This document shows, in pieces, positions 50,935 to 59,229 of a stretch of DNA of 64,000 bases; position 1 is the stretch's first letter; each line of letters opens with the position of its first letter. The position numbers were made by a program, and so were the translations under genes. Below the pieces are notes generated by a model, which saw only the letters and a program-made list of their open reading frames with translations, made no database searches and had not been told where the DNA came from. The stretch is from NCBI GenBank assembly GCA_016715285.1, contig JADKAO010000001.1, positions 248,001-312,000 of the forward strand, written 5' to 3'. This DNA is from Actinomycetales bacterium. GTDB lineage: Bacteria > Actinomycetota > Actinomycetes > Actinomycetales > Dermatophilaceae.

Positions 50935-51921
50935 ATGCGCGTTGCCGTCACAGGTTCGATCGCCACTGACCACCTCATGACCTTCGGTGGCAAGTTCGCC
51001 GACTCACTACTAGTCGAGCAACTCGACAAGATCTCGCTGTCGTTCCTCGTCGAGGACCTGCAGATCCGTCGGGGTGGGTGTGCCGCCAATATCGCCTTTG
51101 GCATGGCCAACCTCGGCCAGCGACCGGTGCTGGTGGGTGCCGTGGGCGAGGACTTCGCGGACTATCGGTCGTGGCTCGACCGCCACGGTGTCGACTGTGA
51201 GTCCATCTACACGAGTCAGTCCGCGCACACCGCACGGTTCGTGTGCACCACTGATCAAGACATGGCCCAAATCGCGACGTTCTACGCCGGGGCCATGAGT
51301 GAGGCTCGCGAGATCGAGCTCCAGCCGATCGCAGACCGGATCGGCCGCCTCGACATGGTCCTCGTCGGGCCCAATGATCCCGTGGCCATGCAACGGCATA
51401 CCGATGAATGCCGCACGCGCGCCATCCCGTTTGCCGCCGACCCGTCCCAGCAACTCGCGCGGGTTGAAGGCGACGCGATCCGTGACCTCATCGACGGAGC
51501 GGCGTATTTGTTCACTAATGAATACGAGTCCCACATGATCACCCAAAAGGCCGGGTGGTCTGCGGCCGACATCGAGAACGCCGTCGGGGTCCAGGTCACC
51601 ACCCGAGGCAAGGACGGGGCCACGATCCTGCAGAAGGGACACGACCCCATCCACGTGTCGGTTGTGCCCGGCGTCCAACCGCTCGATCCGACGGGTGTCG
51701 GTGATGCCTTCCGTAGCGGTTTCCTCACCGGATTGGCAGCTGGCCTGTCACATCGCCGGTGTGCCGAGCTGGGGTCAACCCTCGCGGCCTATGTGATCGA
51801 AACCGTGGGGACGCAGGAATATGTCCTCACGCAGTCGGGGCTGCTCGGCCGACTGGCGATGGCCTACGGCGAGAACTCGGCTGCTGACATCGGGGATCAC
51901 GTCCGCTGCCCCAAGCCGTGA
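50935..51921 (+). CDS. adoK: Adenosine kinase (PfkB family)
   Basis: A 328-residue PfkB kinase closely similar in recall to M. tuberculosis AdoK (Rv2202c): MRVAVTGSIATDHLMTFGGKF, RGGCAANIAFGMANLG, HTARFVCTTDQDMAQIATFYAGAMSEAREI, AADPSQQLARV, and the PfkB signature DPTGVGDAFRSGFLTG with the catalytic Asp. It phosphorylates adenosine to AMP for purine salvage. The stop overlaps the GTG of aat by 4 bp. Confidence 0.93.
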   Translation: MRVAVTGSIATDHLMTFGGKFADSLLVEQLDKISLSFLVEDLQIRRGGCAANIAFGMANLGQRPVLVGAVGEDFADYRSWLDRHGVDCESIYTSQSAHTARFVCTTDQDMAQIATFYAGAMSEAREIELQPIADRIGRLDMVLVGPNDPVAMQRHTDECRTRAIPFAADPSQQLARVEGDAIRDLIDGAAYLFTNEYESHMITQKAGWSAADIENAVGVQVTTRGKDGATILQKGHDPIHVSVVPGVQPLDPTGVGDAFRSGFLTGLAAGLSHRRCAELGSTLAAYVIETVGTQEYVLTQSGLLGRLAMAYGENSAADIGDHVRCPKP

Positions 51922-52610
51922 TCGTGCTCCGCGGTGGTCGGGACGTCGGACCGCCGCAGTTCAGCTTCAACCTCGATCACGCCCCATCTGGTGAAGACCT
52001 GCTCGGTGTTGGCGCTGATCTCGCCCCGTCCACGCTGCTGGCGGCATACAGCGCGGGGCTCTTCCCGATGGGGCTGGGGCCAAACGGGCGGCCGCCGATC
52101 GGATGGTGGAGCCCGGATCCTCGCGGGGTGATCCGCCCGGGGGACCTCCACATCAGCCGCTCACTCAACCGCGTGATGGATCGGTTCGAGGTCACGGTCG
52201 ACCGCGCCTTCAGTCAGGTCGTGGAGGGATGCGCCGACCCCAGCCGCGACGGCCGGTGGATCACCGCCAAGGTGGCCACGGCATACCGGCGGTTGCATGA
52301 GGCCGGTTGGGCGCACTCAATCGAGGTCTGGGACGACGATGGTCTTGCCGGCGGTCTCTACGGGGTAGCGATCAATGGGCTCTTTGCTGGCGAGTCGATG
52401 TTCCACCGCGCCACAAACGCCTCGAAGGTCGCGCTCGCGTCACTCGCACGCATACTGACGGCGGACGGGGATCCTCGGCGTCTCATCGACGTGCAGTGGG
52501 TGACCCCGCACCTCGCGTCCATGGGCGCGGTCGCGGTGCCGCGCGACACCTACCGGGTCATGCTCAGGTCAGCGATGGCTGCCCCGCCGGTGGCGTGGGC
52601 GAACCAATGA
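51918..52610 (+). CDS. aat: Leucyl/phenylalanyl-tRNA-protein transferase
   Basis: A 230-residue enzyme that adds Leu or Phe to N-terminal Lys or Arg of proteins, marking them for ClpS/ClpAP degradation. Motifs: LAAYSAGLFPMG, IGWWSPDPRGVI, TAYRRLHEAGWAHSIEVWD, GGLYGVAINGLFAGESMFH and DVQWVTPHLASMGAV. Length matches the family. The GTG start overlaps the adoK stop. It converges on the TusA-like gene; the 3' ends overlap by 47 bp. Confidence 0.94.
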   Translation: MIVLRGGRDVGPPQFSFNLDHAPSGEDLLGVGADLAPSTLLAAYSAGLFPMGLGPNGRPPIGWWSPDPRGVIRPGDLHISRSLNRVMDRFEVTVDRAFSQVVEGCADPSRDGRWITAKVATAYRRLHEAGWAHSIEVWDDDGLAGGLYGVAINGLFAGESMFHRATNASKVALASLARILTADGDPRRLIDVQWVTPHLASMGAVAVPRDTYRVMLRSAMAAPPVAWANQ

Positions 52611-52923
52611 GGTCCGGGATCAGAACCCGGTATGCCGTGTGGTCACCGCGTTCGACCGTCTCAAGCAGCGTGAGGCGCCGCATCCGAGCGAACGCAGCCA
52701 CGTCGGTGCGAGCGGCGGGATCGGTCGCGAGGAGAGTGACGGTCGACCCGGGGGACTGACCCGTGAGCGCCTGCGCGAGCCGAAGAATAGGGAGTGGACA
52801 CCGTAGGCCTCGAGCATCAACGACCGGCTCGCTGGATGGCTCCGGCTCGAGCTCGAGCTCGGGCCTCGGCCGAGGCCCAGGCTCAGGCCCAGGCCGCGGC
52901 TCGCGGGGCGGCATACCCGTCAT
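52564..52923 (-). CDS. TusA-like sulfurtransferase
   Basis: A 119-residue protein. After a Pro/Glu/Arg-rich N-terminal stretch (about 1-33) it has a TusA domain: VVDARGLRCPLPILRLAQAL with the conserved CPxP cysteine, and VTLLATDPAARTDVAAFARM. TusA proteins accept persulfide sulfur from a cysteine desulfurase and pass it on. The ATG overlaps the stop of the upstream desulfurase-like gene by 4 bp (ATGA), so the two are made together; in many actinobacteria they are fused in one protein. Confidence 0.88.
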   Translation of the reverse strand: MTGMPPREPRPGPEPGPRPRPELELEPEPSSEPVVDARGLRCPLPILRLAQALTGQSPGSTVTLLATDPAARTDVAAFARMRRLTLLETVERGDHTAYRVLIPDLIGSPTPPAGQPSLT

Positions 52924-54107
52924 GACGCTCCTCCCGCGGAGAGTTGCGCGCGCACCTCGGCCACCACGTCGGGGAGGACCGCGCAGAACGCCGCCACCGT
53001 CGCCGCCCGATCAGGTGACGCGGCCGCGAGCGGCAAGGTGATCCGGACATTGCCGTGGGTGAGCGCCCCCATCGCCGCCAGCACGTGGCTGGGTTCGAGC
53101 GTGCTGGACGTGCAGGCCGACCCCGACCCGACCGCGAATCCGCGACGGTCGAACTGTCGGACGAGTTCCTCCCCGTCTGCCAAGAGAGCAGAGAAGGTCA
53201 CGATGTGGGGGAGTCGGTCGGTCGGGTCGCCGACGACATCCACCTCAGGGACCGCGCTGGCGGCCGCTCGGATCTGGTCGATGAGGTGCGCGGCGGCCGC
53301 AGCTTCGTTGTAGCGCTCCTGCGCCACAGCGTCCCAGGCCGCCGCGGCGGCCACGACGAGTGGAATGACCAGAGGGTCATCGCTCCGGCCCTGCTCAATC
53401 CCGCTCGGGGGCGCGTCGCGGCGGAACCGCGTGCCCGTGCGCACGACGAGGACCCCGACACCGGGGGGACCTCCCCACGATTGTGCGTCACCGGCCAGCA
53501 CGTCAAAGTGCTCAGGAGACGCGTCGCGGCCAAGACTCGCGCTGGCATCGACAAGCAGAGGTATGCCGTGTGCCTGGGTCGCAGCCCACGCCTGCTCGAG
53601 CGGTTGTCGGGTGCCTACCTCACCGTTCGCGCTCTGCAGGACCGCGTATGCCGTGCCTGGGGCCGCAACTGCCGTGGCCCAGGCCTCGAGATCGATGCGC
53701 CCGAGGTGATCGACCGGGACGGCCTCATGGCTGTGGGGGTCGCCAGAGCGGGCGGCGGCGTATCGGGCTGGCTGGAGGATGACGGCTCGTTCGACTGCTG
53801 ACGTCACGACCCGCGCGCCGCGGCGGCGACCGGCATACCCCAATCCCGCCATTCCGAGTCGCAGCGCGGTCGCCGCGCTGGGGGTGAAACTCACCTCCTC
53901 TGGTCTGACGCCGAGTCCGTGGGCGATGCGCTCGCGGGCCTGATCGAGTGCTTGGCGAGCCCGCCGAGAACCGCTGTGGAGGGCGGTCGGTTCGAGCCAG
54001 AGCGACGGGTCTAGCTCCCGCAAGGAGGCGCTCGCCGCGGGGTGGAGGGCACCTGTCGCAGCGTCAAGGAGCCCCGCCCACAGACCGTCACATGAGGTGT
54101 TCGCCAC
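52920..54107 (-). CDS. Cysteine-desulfurase-like class V aminotransferase fold protein lacking lysine
   Basis: A 395-residue NifS/IscS-like protein. It keeps the family layout: FTPSAATALRLGMAGL, TSAVERAVIL, QSANGEVGTRQPL, LLVDASASLG (PLP-ring Asp), and the catalytic-cysteine loop GSGSACTSSTLEPSHVL. The PLP lysine motif, normally SAHKWGGPxGVG, reads GDAQSWGGPPGVG: His is Gln and Lys is Ser. I find no lysine anywhere in the protein, so no internal aldimine can form. It is coupled to the TusA-like gene. It may be a non-PLP sulfur-handling or scaffold protein; a classical desulfurase reaction is unlikely. The start is ATG or GTG near 54107. Confidence 0.85.
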   Translation of the reverse strand: MANTSCDGLWAGLLDAATGALHPAASASLRELDPSLWLEPTALHSGSRRARQALDQARERIAHGLGVRPEEVSFTPSAATALRLGMAGLGYAGRRRGARVVTSAVERAVILQPARYAAARSGDPHSHEAVPVDHLGRIDLEAWATAVAAPGTAYAVLQSANGEVGTRQPLEQAWAATQAHGIPLLVDASASLGRDASPEHFDVLAGDAQSWGGPPGVGVLVVRTGTRFRRDAPPSGIEQGRSDDPLVIPLVVAAAAAWDAVAQERYNEAAAAAHLIDQIRAAASAVPEVDVVGDPTDRLPHIVTFSALLADGEELVRQFDRRGFAVGSGSACTSSTLEPSHVLAAMGALTHGNVRITLPLAAASPDRAATVAAFCAVLPDVVAEVRAQLSAGGAS

Positions 54108-54206
54108 GCTCGCAGGTTATCGGCACCCCTGCCGACATCTCCCGCTTTCTGCGCGGTAGGGTGTCCCCGTCACAGCAGCAGTAACTCTGGACCCGGAAGG
54201 TGCCCG

Positions 54207-55124
54207 TTGCGTAAGCACGCTAACGCCCCCGCCCCACGTCGGCGGGGTCTGACCCTTACTGGGCTGGCGGTTTTCGCCATGCTCGCCCTGTCAAGTTGCG
54301 CCAACGTCACCAGCAGTGCTTCGACGGGCTGGTTGCCCGCGAGCTCCTCCGGTGGTCAAATCACTACCGAGACGGGGCGCATTACCTCGCTCTGGGTGGG
54401 GATCTGGATCGCCGCGATGGCGGTCGGTCTCATCGTGTGGGGACTCACCATCTGGTGCATGATCGCCTACAAGCGCAAGAAGGGTGACCCAGAGTTGCCC
54501 CCGCAGCTGCGCTACAACGTGCCGATCGAGCTGCTCTATACGGTGGTTCCGGTCCTCATGGTCGCGGTGATCTTCTACTACACCGCCCGTGACGAGGCCG
54601 CCATCATGGACACCAAGTCGCAGAAACCTGACGTCACGATCAACGTTGTGGGCAAGCAGTGGAGCTGGGACTTCAACTACGTCGACTCCAATGTCTACGA
54701 GTCCGGTGTCCACTCTGAGCTCAACCCAGCAGCAAAGGGTGGCGTCAACGGCACCCCCCAGCCTGTCCTTTACCTTCCGGTCAACAAGCGGGTCGAGTTC
54801 GTGCTCAATGCGCGCGACGTCATCCACTCGTTCTGGGTGCCTGCCTTCCTCGTCAAGCTCGACATGATCCCGGGCAAGACCAACAAGCTGCACATCACGC
54901 CGACGGAAATCGGTGAGTTCCAAGGCAAATGCGCCGAGCTGTGCGGCGCTTACCACTCGCAGATGTTGTTCAAGGTCAAGGTTGTGTCGCAGGCTGACTA
55001 CGACGCGCATATGGCTGAGCTCAAGTCGATCGGTCAGGTCGGCCAGCTGCCCAACACCTTGAACCGTGAGCCCATGGACCCCAACGACCTCAAGATGGTC
55101 CCGACCCCCACGGGGAGCAACTGA
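54207..55124 (+). CDS. ctaC: Cytochrome c oxidase subunit II
   Basis: A 305-residue aa3-type oxidase subunit. It has a signal with lipobox-like ALSSC near residue 30, two membrane helices (ITSLWVGIWIAAMAVGLIVW; IELLYTVVPVLMVAVIFYY) and an external cupredoxin domain. The CuA ligands are visible in VIHSFWVP and CAELCGAYHSQM. The start is TTG at 54207 after GGAAGG; no better start is present before the signal. ctaD begins at the stop (TGATG). Confidence 0.94.
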   Translation: MRKHANAPAPRRRGLTLTGLAVFAMLALSSCANVTSSASTGWLPASSSGGQITTETGRITSLWVGIWIAAMAVGLIVWGLTIWCMIAYKRKKGDPELPPQLRYNVPIELLYTVVPVLMVAVIFYYTARDEAAIMDTKSQKPDVTINVVGKQWSWDFNYVDSNVYESGVHSELNPAAKGGVNGTPQPVLYLPVNKRVEFVLNARDVIHSFWVPAFLVKLDMIPGKTNKLHITPTEIGEFQGKCAELCGAYHSQMLFKVKVVSQADYDAHMAELKSIGQVGQLPNTLNREPMDPNDLKMVPTPTGSN

Positions 55125-56860
55125 TGACTGCCACCATTTCGCCGGCGTCGACCCCGCAAAAGGTTCGGCACCCTCGGAACGCGCCAGGATCGACCTTCGT
55201 CAAGTGGGCCACGACCACTGACCACAAGAAGATCGGCAACCTCTACTTCATCACGTCGTTCGTCTTCTTCTTGCTCGCCGGTGTGATGGCCCTGGTCATC
55301 CGCGCCGAGTTGACGATGCCGGGCCTGCAGGTCGTGGACAACCCCGACCAGTTCAACCAGTTGTTCACCATGCACGGCCTGATCATGCTGCTGCTGTTCG
55401 CGACGCCACTGTTCGCTGGCTTCTCGAACGCGCTCGTGCCGCTGCAGATTGGTGCACCTGACGTCGCCTTCCCACGGCTGAACATGTTCGCCTACTACCT
55501 TTACCTCTTCGGTGGGCTCACGGCGGCGCTTGGCTTCCTCACCCCGCAGGGTGCGGCGTCCTTCGGCTGGTTCATGTATGTCCCGCTCTCCAACGCGGTC
55601 TACACGCCAGGCTTGGGCACCGATCTCGGTGTCTTCGGCCTGACCCTGACCGGTTTTGCGACCATCCTCGGGTCGGTCAACTTCATTACGACGATCATCT
55701 GCATGCGCGCCCCGGGCATGACGATGTTCCGTATGCCGGTCTTCACCTGGACCGTCCTCGTGACGTCGCTGCTCGCGCTCATCATCTTCCCCGTGCTCGC
55801 TGCCGCGCTCTTCGGCCTTGGTGGCGACCGCCGCTTCGGGATGCACATCTTTGATGCCGAGGCCGGCGGTGCCATGCTCTGGCAGCACCTGTTCTGGTTC
55901 TTCGGGCACCCGGAGGTCTACGTTCTCGCCTTGCCCTTCTTCGGCGTGATCAGCGAGATCTTCCCGGTCTTCTCGCGCAAGCCGATCTTCGGGTACAAGA
56001 CCCTCATCTTCGCGACCGTCTCGATCGCGGCCCTGTCGGTTGCCGTGTGGGCGCACCACATGTATGTGACAGGCCAAGTCTTGCTGCCGTTCTTTGCGAT
56101 TATGACGATGCTCATCGCGGTGCCGACAGGCGTGAAGTTCTTCAACTGGATCGGCACGATGTGGGGCGGGTCATTGACCTTCCAGACGCCGATGATCTGG
56201 GCCCTCGGGTTTTTGACCACCTTCCTGTTTGGTGGCTTGACCGGCGTCATGATGGCCAGCCCGGCGATCGACTTCCACATCTCTGACACCTACTTCATCG
56301 TCGCGCACTTCCACTACACGATCTTCGGCACCGTCGTGTTCGCGATGTTCGCGGGCTACTACTTCTGGTGGCCGAAGCTCACCGGTCGCATGCTCGACGA
56401 GACGCTCGGCAAGGTCCACTTCTGGATGCTGTTCGTCGGCTTCCACACGACCTTCCTCGTGCAGCACCTTCTCGGCATCCAGGGCATGGCCCGCCGCTAC
56501 GCCGACTACCTGCCCGAAGAAGGCTTCACGACCGGCAACGTCATCTCGACGGTCGGATCGGTCATCCTCGGAGCCTCGATGATCCCGTTCCTCTACAACG
56601 TCTGGAAGACCTGGCGCACGGCTCCGCTGGTGACGGTCGACGACCCGTGGGGTTACGGCAACTCGCTCGAGTGGGCGACCTCGTGCCCGCCGCCGCGGCA
56701 CAACTTCGACAGGCTGCCCCGGATCCGCTCTGAGCGACCCGCCTTCGACCTGCACCACCCCCAGGCGGCATCGTCCGGACCTGCGCCTGACCAGTCGACG
56801 TTGACCAAGGTCATGGGACCCGCCGAGGTCGGGTCCACCACGATGGATAAGGAGCACTGA
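55124..56860 (+). CDS. ctaD: Cytochrome c oxidase subunit I
   Basis: A 578-residue heme-copper oxidase core with twelve membrane helices. Heme ligands: LFTMHGLIMLLLF (low-spin His) and VAHFHYTIFGTVVF (heme a3 and low-spin His). CuB: FWFFGHPEVYVLALP (His-Tyr pair) and VWAHHMYVTG (His-His). The D- and K-channel residues lie in typical context. It reduces O2 to water and pumps protons. ATG overlaps the ctaC stop by one base. Confidence 0.98.
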   Translation: MTATISPASTPQKVRHPRNAPGSTFVKWATTTDHKKIGNLYFITSFVFFLLAGVMALVIRAELTMPGLQVVDNPDQFNQLFTMHGLIMLLLFATPLFAGFSNALVPLQIGAPDVAFPRLNMFAYYLYLFGGLTAALGFLTPQGAASFGWFMYVPLSNAVYTPGLGTDLGVFGLTLTGFATILGSVNFITTIICMRAPGMTMFRMPVFTWTVLVTSLLALIIFPVLAAALFGLGGDRRFGMHIFDAEAGGAMLWQHLFWFFGHPEVYVLALPFFGVISEIFPVFSRKPIFGYKTLIFATVSIAALSVAVWAHHMYVTGQVLLPFFAIMTMLIAVPTGVKFFNWIGTMWGGSLTFQTPMIWALGFLTTFLFGGLTGVMMASPAIDFHISDTYFIVAHFHYTIFGTVVFAMFAGYYFWWPKLTGRMLDETLGKVHFWMLFVGFHTTFLVQHLLGIQGMARRYADYLPEEGFTTGNVISTVGSVILGASMIPFLYNVWKTWRTAPLVTVDDPWGYGNSLEWATSCPPPRHNFDRLPRIRSERPAFDLHHPQAASSGPAPDQSTLTKVMGPAEVGSTTMDKEH

Positions 56861-56863
56861 CCC

Positions 56864-57265
56864 ATGAAGGTCATGACCCGGATCTTCTGGTCCTTGTTCG
56901 TGTTCTGCCTTGCCATGGTCCCTCTCTATGGGATTTGGAACAACTGGGCTGAGTTGGCTGGGCCCATTGCGTTGCTCCTCACCGCCTTCATGATGGCGCT
57001 CGCGGGCTGGTACCTCGGCGTGACCGAGAAGAAGTTCACTAACGCCCCCGAAGACGACCCCGTCGGCGAGATTACTGACAACGCTGGCGAGTACGGTTTC
57101 TTCACTCCTTACTCGTGGTGGCCCCTCTGGCTCGGCCTGTCCTGCGCGATCCTCTTCGCAGGCCTGGCCGTCGGCTGGTGGCTTTTCATGATCGGCGTCG
57201 TCATTGCCGGTTGGGCCCTCGTCGGGTGGGTGTTCGAGCACTACCGCGGCGAACACGCCAACTGA
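56864..57265 (+). CDS. ctaF: Cytochrome c oxidase subunit IV (actinobacterial CtaF)
   Basis: A 133-residue membrane protein starting MKVMTRIFWSLFVFCLAMVPLYG, with four hydrophobic segments and the family segment TEKKFTNAPEDDPVGEITDNAGEYGFFTPYSWWPLWLG. It is the actinobacteria-specific fourth subunit of the bc1-aa3 supercomplex. It follows ctaD by 3 bp and ends the ctaCDF operon. Confidence 0.95.
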   Translation: MKVMTRIFWSLFVFCLAMVPLYGIWNNWAELAGPIALLLTAFMMALAGWYLGVTEKKFTNAPEDDPVGEITDNAGEYGFFTPYSWWPLWLGLSCAILFAGLAVGWWLFMIGVVIAGWALVGWVFEHYRGEHAN

Positions 57266-57281
57266 TTGACGCTAGACCAAC

Positions 57282-57319
57282 CGACGGAGGCCACCGGCGC
57301 ACGCTGGTGGCCTCCGTCG
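57282..57319. terminator. Terminator after ctaF
   Basis: CGACGGAGGCCACC (57282-57295) pairs perfectly with GGTGGCCTCCGTCG (57306-57319) across a 10-base loop, followed by TTGTT. It lies 16 bp after the ctaF stop and is probably the end of the operon. Confidence 0.85.
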
Positions 57320-57367
57320 TTGTTCCCGCTGCCGTTGCCGCCGTCGCGAGTGAGCCCGCGCGCTGGC

Positions 57368-57733
57368 TTAGCCCCAGCCGAGTTCGTGCAGCCGGTCGTC
57401 ATCGATGCCGAAATAGTGGGCGATCTCGTGCACCACGGTGATCGCGATCTCCTCGCGGAGTTCATCCACGGTGCGACACATGCGTTGGAGGGGCCCCTGG
57501 AAGAGCACGATTCGGTCGGGTAGCGACCCCGCCCACCCATCGTCGCGCTCAGTCAGCGGTATGCCGTCGTAGTAGCCGAGGAGTTCTTCGTCGCCATCCT
57601 CGGGCTCGGCTTCGACGAAGATCGCGACATTCCGCAACGCCTGACGCAGGGGGGCCGGAATGCTCGCCAGCGACTCCTCGACGGCCTGCTCGAACTCCGC
57701 CTCGGAGAGGGTCAACGCTGCGTCTTCGTCCAT
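57368..57733 (-). CDS. Minimal zincin metallopeptidase-family protein (DUF1025)
   Basis: A 121-residue protein with the zinc motif VVHEIAHYFGIDDDRLHELGWG at the C-terminus (HExxHxxGxxD-like) and an acidic N-terminal half (FEQAVEESLASIPAPLR). This matches the small actinobacterial DUF1025 metallopeptidase family (minimal zincin fold). Whether it cleaves proteins is not established. I chose the ATG at 57731-57733, which removes 45 unsupported residues. The divergent S66 gene starts about 30 bp away. Confidence 0.85.
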   Translation of the reverse strand: MDEDAALTLSEAEFEQAVEESLASIPAPLRQALRNVAIFVEAEPEDGDEELLGYYDGIPLTERDDGWAGSLPDRIVLFQGPLQRMCRTVDELREEIAITVVHEIAHYFGIDDDRLHELGWG

Positions 57734-57766
57734 CCAGCAAGCGTGCCATGTGATTGGCTCTTCGCC

Positions 57767-58855
57767 ATGCGTCACTGTCCGCAGATGCCGGCTCCCTGCC
57801 AGCCCGGAGATCGCGTCGCTATCGTCTCGCCATCCTGGGCGGCGCCGGCGTTCTTCCCCGAGCTGCACGAGCAGGCGTTGGCTCGACTCCGCGACGATCT
57901 GGACCTCGTCCCGGTCGAATACCCGACCACTCGCGTGCCGTCCACGCCGCAGGAACGCGCCCGTGACCTCATGGCAGCCTTCACCGATCCGTCAATCAGC
58001 GCCGTGATGGCGACGATCGGAGGGGATGACCAGATCACGGTCATCCCGCACCTGGACGGGGCGGTCGTGCGCGCCCACCCCAAGCCGTTCTTCGGCTACA
58101 GCGACAACACCAACCTGCTCAACTGGTTGTGGCACAACGGGATAGCCTCCTGGCACGGAGGCTCGACCCAAGTTCATCTCAGCGGCCCCGCGCCAGACCC
58201 GACTCATCTGGCGAGTCTGCGCGCTGCGCTGTTCGGTGGCTCGCCCGTGGTCACACCCCTCGCGGAGAGTCGGGACTTCGGCCTCTCGTGGGATGACCCG
58301 CGCAGCCTCACCCAGCTCCCCGATAACGAACCCACCCCGCACGGCTGGACCTGGCTCAATGCTGACGCCCCCGTGACCGGAGTGACCTGGGGCGGCAATC
58401 TCGAAGTCCTGCAGTGGATCCTGGCCGTCGGTCACCACGTCCGGCCGGTGGCGGCATACGAAGGGTGTGTGCTCTTGCTGGAGACCTCTGAGGAACACCC
58501 TGACGCCGCGCAGGTGTGGCGGATGATGACGGTGCTGGGGGAGCGGGGTCTGCTCGCCGCCGCCGCAGCGGTGGTCGTCGCCCGTCCGGTTGCCTACGAG
58601 CTCGGCCACGACCCCGGCGTGCACGCCAGAGCGGCCTATCGGGACGACCAACGCGATGCGATCGTCGCGGCGATCGACCGCTACGCACCCGGCATACCCC
58701 TCGTTATAGGGGTGGAGTTTGGGCACACAAGCCCGCAGTACGTCCTTCCATACGGCGGAGAGCTCACTCTGGACCCCGTGCAGGGAGCGCTCATCGTCGA
58801 ATCGGGCCCGTTAGGGCCCCTAGGACGCCCGCAGGAGCGTATGCCGTGCGCGTGA
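57767..58855 (+). CDS. S66-family peptidase (LD-carboxypeptidase/MccF-like)
   Basis: A 362-residue protein of the S66 family. It shows PCQPGDRVAIVSPSW at the N-terminus, AVMATIGGDDQ, FFGYSDNTNLLNWLWHNG with the nucleophilic Ser in GYSD, EGCVLLLETSEE with a catalytic Glu, and VEFGHTSPQYVLPYGG with the catalytic His. Family members cut LD-linked muropeptides in cell-wall recycling or inactivate microcin C-like peptide-nucleotides (MccF). No signal peptide is seen, so it acts in the cytoplasm. The start (ATG at 57767, or GTG at 57743 or ATG at 57785) is not certain. Confidence 0.87.
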   Translation: MRHCPQMPAPCQPGDRVAIVSPSWAAPAFFPELHEQALARLRDDLDLVPVEYPTTRVPSTPQERARDLMAAFTDPSISAVMATIGGDDQITVIPHLDGAVVRAHPKPFFGYSDNTNLLNWLWHNGIASWHGGSTQVHLSGPAPDPTHLASLRAALFGGSPVVTPLAESRDFGLSWDDPRSLTQLPDNEPTPHGWTWLNADAPVTGVTWGGNLEVLQWILAVGHHVRPVAAYEGCVLLLETSEEHPDAAQVWRMMTVLGERGLLAAAAAVVVARPVAYELGHDPGVHARAAYRDDQRDAIVAAIDRYAPGIPLVIGVEFGHTSPQYVLPYGGELTLDPVQGALIVESGPLGPLGRPQERMPCA

Positions 58856-59124
58856 GCGTTCGCGTCCGCCCCGCAGCCTCACGGACGCGCGTAGGCGGTT
58901 CCTACGGTGACGGCGACCAGCGGAGCCTCGTCGTGGCTGTGACGGCACGTGCAGTCGATGGCGCGGCAACCGAAGCCGTCCTGGTGGCCGTGGCGGATGC
59001 CTTTGGGGTGCGCCGTCGCGAGGTCGACCTCGTCAGCGGGGCGACTCACCGAACCAAGGTCCTTGAGGTGGACATCGATCCGCCTAGGGGTGCGGCGCGC
59101 TTGGCAGCCCTCCTCGCCGTCTAA
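58846..59124 (+). CDS. DUF167 (YggU-like) protein
   Basis: A 92-residue protein with the YggU/DUF167 fold: VRVSVRVRPAASRTRVGG at the start, VVAVTARAVDGAATEAVLVAVADAFG (the typical DGKANxxL-like segment), then DLVSGATHRTKVLEVD. Function is unknown. GTG at 58846 is preceded by CAGGAG with good spacing and overlaps the S66 gene by 10 bp. An octamer copy (58839-58846) lies between the ribosome site and the start codon. Confidence 0.82.
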   Translation: MRVSVRVRPAASRTRVGGSYGDGDQRSLVVAVTARAVDGAATEAVLVAVADAFGVRRREVDLVSGATHRTKVLEVDIDPPRGAARLAALLAV

Positions 59125-59174
59125 TCAGTTCACCAGAACGACCCGCTCCGAACCACATTCGCCAGCACACCAGA

Positions 59175-59204
59175 GAGGTCCCTCCCCGGATGGGGAGGGA
59201 CCTC
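59175..59204. terminator. Hairpin between convergent DUF167 and qcrB genes
   Basis: GAGGTCCCTCCCC (59175-59187) and GGGGAGGGACCTC (59192-59204) form a perfect 13-bp stem with loop GGAT, 50 bp after the DUF167 stop and 25 bp from the qcrB stop. It should act in both directions. Confidence 0.8.
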
Positions 59205-59229
59205 ACGTGGATTGCGGGCGCTCAGTCGC

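Noticed and set aside
55034..57256. Long minus-strand frames opposite ctaC, ctaD and ctaF
   Set aside because: Products are rich in Arg, Glu and His and antisense to integral membrane subunits; typical shadow frames.
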